10,437 bases of DNA from an uncultured Cytophagaceae bacterium (GTDB lineage: Bacteria; Bacteroidota; Bacteroidia; Cytophagales; Spirosomataceae), in the NCBI GenBank assembly GCA_903837305.1, contig CAILUB010000368.1, positions 1 through 10,437 on the forward strand, in the 5' to 3' direction. Of this stretch, positions 6,772 to 10,437 are shown piece after piece. A model generated the notes under the pieces. That model had not been told where the DNA came from. It did not search any database and saw only the letters and a program-made list of their open reading frames with translations. The position numbers were made by a program, and so were the translations under genes. The number at the start of each line of letters is the position of its first letter. Position 1 is the first letter of the stretch.

Positions 6772-7455
6772 ATGAAGAGTCAATTCGCTAAAGCAGGAAT
6801 AATCCTGCTGCTAAGTCTTTCTTTAAAGGCACAAAAAACGACTTCCCCGGCCGAGCAGTCGATGCAGAAACAGGGCCTTCAGGAGGTAACTGAGCGGGTT
6901 CCTGGCGTTTTAGTAGAGCTAAAATATGCGACAACTGATAATTTTATGAAGAAGAACGTGTATGGTTGTTTGACCCGTGCGTACTTGCAGAAAGAGACGA
7001 TTGTGAAGCTGAAGAAGGCGCAAGAGAACTTGGAAAAGGCGCATCCGGGCTACCATTTGTTGATTTATGATGCAGCGAGACCGCTTTCTAAGCAGTGGGA
7101 ACTTTGGAACACATTAACAGAGTATCCACCTGAAAAGCGTCGGACTTATGTGGCGGACCCGAAGGAGCATTCGATTCATAACTATGGCAGTGCGATTGAT
7201 TTGACGGTGGCAGATGAGAAAGGGAAGCCGTTGGAGATGGGGACTACATATGATTTCTTTGGCGAAATGGCCTATCCTAATCAGGAAGCAAAATTATTGA
7301 AGGCGGGGAAATTAAGCCAAAAAGCCATCGACAATCGACTCATCTTAAGAAAGGCAATGACGCAAGCGGGTTTTACCGCCATCGAATATGAGTGGTGGCA
7401 CTTCAATGCCTTTTCTCGTAAAACAGCTAAACAAATGTTTAAAGTAATACCTTAA
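6772..7455 (+). CDS. Exported D-alanyl-D-alanine dipeptidase (VanX-like, peptidase family M15D)
   Basis: A zinc dipeptidase that hydrolyses D-Ala-D-Ala, here probably in the periplasm for peptidoglycan turnover. The N-terminus (MKSQFAKAGIILLLSLSLKA) is a Sec signal peptide with likely cleavage after residue 20. The M15 zinc motif SxHxxGxAxD is intact: SIHNYGSAID gives His136 and Asp143. EYEWWH (205-210) supplies the catalytic Glu207 and the third ligand His210. Arg103 in YDAARP corresponds to the transition-state-stabilising arginine of VanX. At 227 aa it is about 25 longer than VanX, explained by the signal peptide. There is no vanH, vanA or vanRS nearby, and export makes a glycopeptide-resistance role unlikely. 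A TAnnTTTA near-match (6747-6754) is the only promoter hint. A perfect 7-bp hairpin lies in the signal-peptide codons. Confidence 0.9.
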   Translation: MKSQFAKAGIILLLSLSLKAQKTTSPAEQSMQKQGLQEVTERVPGVLVELKYATTDNFMKKNVYGCLTRAYLQKETIVKLKKAQENLEKAHPGYHLLIYDAARPLSKQWELWNTLTEYPPEKRRTYVADPKEHSIHNYGSAIDLTVADEKGKPLEMGTTYDFFGEMAYPNQEAKLLKAGKLSQKAIDNRLILRKAMTQAGFTAIEYEWWHFNAFSRKTAKQMFKVIP

Positions 7456-7456
7456 A

Positions 7457-7476
7457 GGGGTTTCATCCTGAACCCT
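7457..7476 (+). terminator. Weak hairpin after the dipeptidase gene
   Basis: GGGTT (7458-7462) pairs with AACCC (7471-7475), extendable by G-T wobbles at both ends, with a loop of 6-8 bases just after the stop codon. There is no T-run after it, so it is a doubtful terminator. Confidence 0.25.
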
Positions 7477-7519
7477 TGCCGTTTATCCTAAAATCAGGAG
7501 CGGCTTTCCAGGGAATGTT

Positions 7520-7527
7520 TACCTTTG
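7520..7527 (+). promoter_or_regulatory. Probable -7 promoter element of the tolC-like operon
   Basis: TACCTTTG is a perfect TAnnTTTG match, 22 bp before the ATG at 7550, giving a short leader like that of gmd. No TTG lies 19-21 bp upstream. A second perfect -7 match (TATTTTTG, 7537-7544) would start transcription at about the ATG itself and so is less likely. Confidence 0.4.
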
Positions 7528-7549
7528 CATACATTTTATTTTTGACCTT

Positions 7550-8902
7550 ATGTCTTTAAAAATAGTTAGTCTTTCCGCTTTGTTGTTTGCAAGCGGAATT
7601 TCAGCCACAGCTCAGACCGCTTCTGCGATACAGGCGAATGGCAACACCGTTCAATTATCGCTTATGAAAGCGGTTGAGATTGCGTTACAACACAACCTAA
7701 ACGTGAAGTCGTCCGAGGTTAGTTTACGTAACTCACAATTGCAGTTGCAACAGTCGAAAAACAACGCGCTGCCTAATTTAAGTGCAAATATCAATCAGTC
7801 AGCCAGTTTTGGTCGGAGTATTAACCCCTTCACGAACGGGTACGATTCGCGTAACATTAACTACAATAACCTGGGTTTAAACGCAGGGATGCTTCTTTTT
7901 AATGGGGGCCAAATCCGTAACACGGTACTTCAAAACGATTATAACCTGAAGGCCTCCCAAGAAGATTTAGCCTCTATCAAGGAAAACATTTCCTTACAAG
8001 TGGTGCTGGCTTATTTAGCCATCTTGAATTCGGAGGATCAACTAAGCATTGCAAAATCGCAGACTGAAATCACGAAGTTACAAATCACTCGCACGGACAA
8101 ATTAGTGAATGCGGGATCCCTTGCACCCTCTAATTTATTGGATTTGAAGGCGCAATTAGCGAATGAAGAGTCTAATGTAGTGAGCTTCCAGAGTTCTTTG
8201 GATCTCAACAAATTGACCTTATTGCAATTATTAAACGATTCAAGTATCACCTCAATCGAATTACAGCGCATACAAGTTCCTGTCCCTAGTTCCAGCGGCT
8301 ATGATACCGGAATGGATGATATATATGCCAAAGCCGTAACGATCCAACCTCTTGTAAAAGCGGCGGATTTGCGTGTTCAGAGTGCATTAAAAGGCATTTC
8401 TGTAGCGAAAGCAGGAACCTTACCTACCTTGTCTTTAAATGCTAGCATGTCTGCTAACCAGTCGAATGCGCTAACGATGGGCTACTTTGATCAATTAAAT
8501 AATACCCAAAACAAGGTGATTTCTCTGGGTTTAAACATTCCTATTTTTACCCGTTTTGCAAACAAAACGAGAATTGCTCAAGCGGGTTTACAACGCGAGA
8601 ACGCTTCCATTGAGGCATCTAGGGCGCGTTTAACCTTACGCCAAAACATTGAGCAAGCTTATGTGAACTTGAATAATGCAGCAATGAAATACGAGGCAGG
8701 GCTTTCACAGGTGTCTGCTTTAGAAGAGTCTTTCCGTGCGGCTGAAAGTCGCTTCGGAGCAGGAACAATCGACTTTGTGAGCTATAACTTACAAAAGACG
8801 AATTTAGATCGTGCGCGTTTGAGCTTGGTACAATCGAAATATGACTTTGTGTTTAGAACGAAGATTTTGGATTTTTATCAAGGGAAGAGCTTAACCTTTT
8901 AG
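7550..8902 (+). CDS. TolC-family outer-membrane efflux protein
   Basis: The outer-membrane channel of a tripartite export system. The 450-residue product starts with a Sec signal peptide (MSLKIVSLSALLFASG, likely cut near ATA-Q22). Two OEP repeats follow, each a pair of long helices plus beta strands: the first from LSLMKAVEIALQHNLNV (37-52), with the beta segment LGLNAGMLLFNGGQIRN (108-124), and the second about 200 residues later with LGLNIPIFTRFANKTRI. The internal duplication and the Asn/Gln-rich coiled helices are typical of the family. It is the first gene of a two-gene unit with the downstream periplasmic adaptor. Its stop codon TAG forms the start of heptamer tract R3. The transported substrate cannot be told from the sequence. 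Confidence 0.93.
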   Translation: MSLKIVSLSALLFASGISATAQTASAIQANGNTVQLSLMKAVEIALQHNLNVKSSEVSLRNSQLQLQQSKNNALPNLSANINQSASFGRSINPFTNGYDSRNINYNNLGLNAGMLLFNGGQIRNTVLQNDYNLKASQEDLASIKENISLQVVLAYLAILNSEDQLSIAKSQTEITKLQITRTDKLVNAGSLAPSNLLDLKAQLANEESNVVSFQSSLDLNKLTLLQLLNDSSITSIELQRIQVPVPSSSGYDTGMDDIYAKAVTIQPLVKAADLRVQSALKGISVAKAGTLPTLSLNASMSANQSNALTMGYFDQLNNTQNKVISLGLNIPIFTRFANKTRIAQAGLQRENASIEASRARLTLRQNIEQAYVNLNNAAMKYEAGLSQVSALEESFRAAESRFGAGTIDFVSYNLQKTNLDRARLSLVQSKYDFVFRTKILDFYQGKSLTF

Positions 8903-8935
8903 AGTAGAGATAATAGAGTAAAGAGTATAGATAAA
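8900..8935 (+). repeat. Heptamer repeat tract R3
   Basis: A direct tract of 7-bp units (AGAGTAG, AGATAAT, AGAGTAA, AGAGTAT, AGATAAA) of the same family as R1 and R2. It starts exactly at the TAG stop of the tolC-like gene. Unlike R1 and R2 there is no inverted partner, so it forms no hairpin. It lies inside an operon, in the gap before the adaptor gene. Confidence 0.75.
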
Positions 8936-8941
8936 CACGGC

Positions 8942-8964
8942 TAGTGACTAGCGACTATTGACTA
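8942..8964 (+). repeat. Second heptamer repeat type R4 (TAGYGAC-like)
   Basis: Three tandem 7-bp units, TAGTGAC, TAGCGAC and TATTGAC, followed by TA. They end 5 bp before the ATG of the adaptor gene. The unit differs from the R1-R3 core but shares the 7-bp period and the leading TA. Confidence 0.65.
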
Positions 8965-8969
8965 AAACT

Positions 8970-10367
8970 ATGGCAACTAACAACAACAGTAAGCGGACTT
9001 GGATGATCATCGGGGGCGCAGTGGTATTGATTTTTGGTGGATTACTTCTGGCAAAAAAAATGGAATGGATCGGGAAAGTAGAGCCTACAGAAGTAGAGTT
9101 CGCGAAGGTGTCTCGTTCGACGATTATTGAAAAAGTAAGTGCATCAGGAAAGATTCAGCCGGAGGTAGAGGTGAAATTATCACCAGACGTTTCAGGAGAG
9201 ATTGTTTCTTTGAACGTGGCGGAAGGCGACTCAGTAGTAGCTGGTCAAGAGTTGTTGAAGATTCGTCCCGATAACTATGTGTCTCTTTTAGCACGCGCTG
9301 AAGCACAAATGAATGCTACGAAGGCAAACATGGAACAAAGTAAGGCGGTGTTAGCCCAAAGCGAAGCACGTCTTTCTAAGGCCAAAATTGATTACGATCG
9401 TAATGCTAAATTGCACAAAGATAAAGTCATTTCTGACGCTGACTTTGATCAATTTGTATCTGCCTATACTGTGGCAAAACAAGATTTGGAAGCCGCAAAA
9501 GCAAACGTAAATGCCGCAAATTACAATGTGAAATCATCAGAAGCGGCATTAAAAGAGGCTAAAACGAACTTAACAAAAACAACGATTTATGCTCCACAAA
9601 GTGGTATCATCTCGAAGTTAAATGTTGAATTAGGAGAGCGTGTGGTAGGTACTTCACAAATGGCAGGAACCGAGATGTTACGCATCGCGAACTTGAATAA
9701 AATGGAAGTACGTGTGAACGTCAACGAAAATGATATTACACGTGTAAGCCTTGGCGATACGGTATTAATCGACGTAGATGCGTTCTCATCTAGTGAGCGC
9801 AAGTTCAAAGGTGTGGTGTATGAAATAGCCAGTTCTGCGAATTCAAGTGGAGCGTCTGCTGTTTCAAATGATGCGGTAACAGAATTTGAAGTGAAGATTC
9901 GTGTATTGCGTTCTTCTTATGCGGACTTAATCAAAGGGAAATTGTCTTATCCATTAAAGCCTGGAATGACAGCGTCTGTGGAGATTTTGACCAACAGAAA
10001 GGAAAATATAGCGACCGTACCTTTATCTGCTGTAACTACTCGTGAGATCGGCGCAGAAGCGAAGGAAGGTATGAAGAAGGAAGACGACGGAACGAACGCT
10101 ACGAACTCTAACGATGCTTTAGAAGCGAAGAAACGCAAGGAAAACACAAAAGAAGTAGTGTTCGTAATGGAGAAAGGCAAAGCGAAAATGATCCAAGTGA
10201 AAACGGGTATCTCGGATTTCGAAAATATCGAAATCGTGAGCGGTTTGAATGATGGACAAGAGATTATTTCTGGGCCATATGCGACGGTAGCTAAGAAGCT
10301 GAAAGAAGGAGACTTAGTGAAGAAGAAGGATCCGAAAGCAGCAGAAAAGGCTGCTGATAAGAAATAA
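8970..10367 (+). CDS. Periplasmic adaptor of a tripartite efflux pump (HlyD/MacA-type membrane fusion protein)
   Basis: Connects an inner-membrane transporter to the TolC-like channel. The 465-residue product has one N-terminal membrane anchor (about 10-30) and a first lipoyl half-motif VKLSPDVSGEIVSLNVAEGD (68-87). A long alpha-helical coiled-coil hairpin rich in Ala, Lys and Glu follows (about 103-205), then the second lipoyl half, APQSGIISKLNVELGERVVG (208-227), and beta-barrel and membrane-proximal domains. A charged low-complexity stretch (about 357-395, with KKEDDG and TNATNSN) interrupts the membrane-proximal domain, and the C-terminus is a Lys/Ala tail. The anchor and hairpin resemble MacA, which works with the ABC protein MacB, but no transporter gene follows before the terminator. 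The frame is open from a TTG at 8958 inside repeat R4; ATG 8970 is preferred as a standard start just past the repeat. Confidence 0.9.
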   Translation: MATNNNSKRTWMIIGGAVVLIFGGLLLAKKMEWIGKVEPTEVEFAKVSRSTIIEKVSASGKIQPEVEVKLSPDVSGEIVSLNVAEGDSVVAGQELLKIRPDNYVSLLARAEAQMNATKANMEQSKAVLAQSEARLSKAKIDYDRNAKLHKDKVISDADFDQFVSAYTVAKQDLEAAKANVNAANYNVKSSEAALKEAKTNLTKTTIYAPQSGIISKLNVELGERVVGTSQMAGTEMLRIANLNKMEVRVNVNENDITRVSLGDTVLIDVDAFSSSERKFKGVVYEIASSANSSGASAVSNDAVTEFEVKIRVLRSSYADLIKGKLSYPLKPGMTASVEILTNRKENIATVPLSAVTTREIGAEAKEGMKKEDDGTNATNSNDALEAKKRKENTKEVVFVMEKGKAKMIQVKTGISDFENIEIVSGLNDGQEIISGPYATVAKKLKEGDLVKKKDPKAAEKAADKK

Positions 10368-10380
10368 AATCAAAAAAAAC

Positions 10381-10420
10381 AGGGGGCTATCTTGCATTTA
10401 ATGATTTAGCCCCCTATTTT
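10381..10420 (+). terminator. Strong intrinsic terminator after the efflux operon
   Basis: AGGGGGCTA (10381-10389) pairs perfectly with TAGCCCCCT (10407-10415), a 9-bp G+C-rich stem with a 17-base loop, followed by ATTTTT. An A-run (10373-10379) precedes the stem, so it could also work on the minus strand. It starts 13 bp after the adaptor gene's stop codon. Confidence 0.85.
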
Positions 10421-10437
10421 TGCAGTCCCAATAGGAA

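Noticed and set aside
6772..7455. Glycopeptide-resistance gene vanX
   Set aside because: The catalytic motifs match, but the protein has a signal peptide and no vanH/vanA/vanRS neighbours; a housekeeping periplasmic dipeptidase is more likely.
8958..8969. TTG start for the adaptor gene
   Set aside because: The TTG is part of heptamer repeat R4; the ATG at 8970 gives a normal N-terminus.

Overview
The window looks like a chromosomal segment of a Bacteroidota bacterium, most likely a member of the Cytophagales. The grounds are moderate G+C content, matches to the Bacteroidota promoter -7 element (TAnnTTTG) in front of several genes, very short leaders without clear Shine-Dalgarno sites, an UpxY-type NusG paralogue, a four-helix-bundle (23S rRNA intervening-sequence protein) gene, and a fused SpmA/SpmB protein. 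Genus is inference only.

Layout. Positions 1-248 hold no gene. They are very A+T rich and carry three perfect, same-orientation DnaA boxes, so this is a good candidate for oriC or at least a DnaA-binding region. A long-chain acyl-CoA synthetase gene follows (249-2021). Next is a tight three-gene unit with its own promoter: gmd (GDP-mannose 4,6-dehydratase), a UDP-HexNAc 6-dehydrogenase and an UpxY-like antiterminator, with 1-2 bp between genes. This is nucleotide-sugar supply for surface polysaccharide, but no glycosyltransferase or flippase lies in the window.

Convergent to that unit, on the minus strand, is a small four-helix-bundle gene bracketed by two blocks of purine-rich 7-bp tandem repeats arranged as hairpins. 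Upstream of it on the same strand is the SpmA/SpmB fusion membrane protein. Divergent from that one, with 49 bp between the start codons, is an exported VanX-like D-Ala-D-Ala dipeptidase. A TolC-family outer-membrane protein and an HlyD/MacA-type periplasmic adaptor follow as a probable operon, closed by a strong hairpin terminator at 10381-10420.

The most notable non-coding signal is the heptamer repeat family (core TAGAGTA/TAGATTA). It starts at or within 3 bp of the stop codon of four genes (upxY-like, four-helix bundle, spmAB-like, tolC-like). It brackets the four-helix-bundle gene with a 21/24 matching inverted repeat, which suggests a small mobile or RNA-processed cassette. A second 7-bp repeat type (TAGYGAC) lies next to one of these tracts, just before the adaptor gene. 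Base composition also changes sharply inside the upxY-like gene near 4800.
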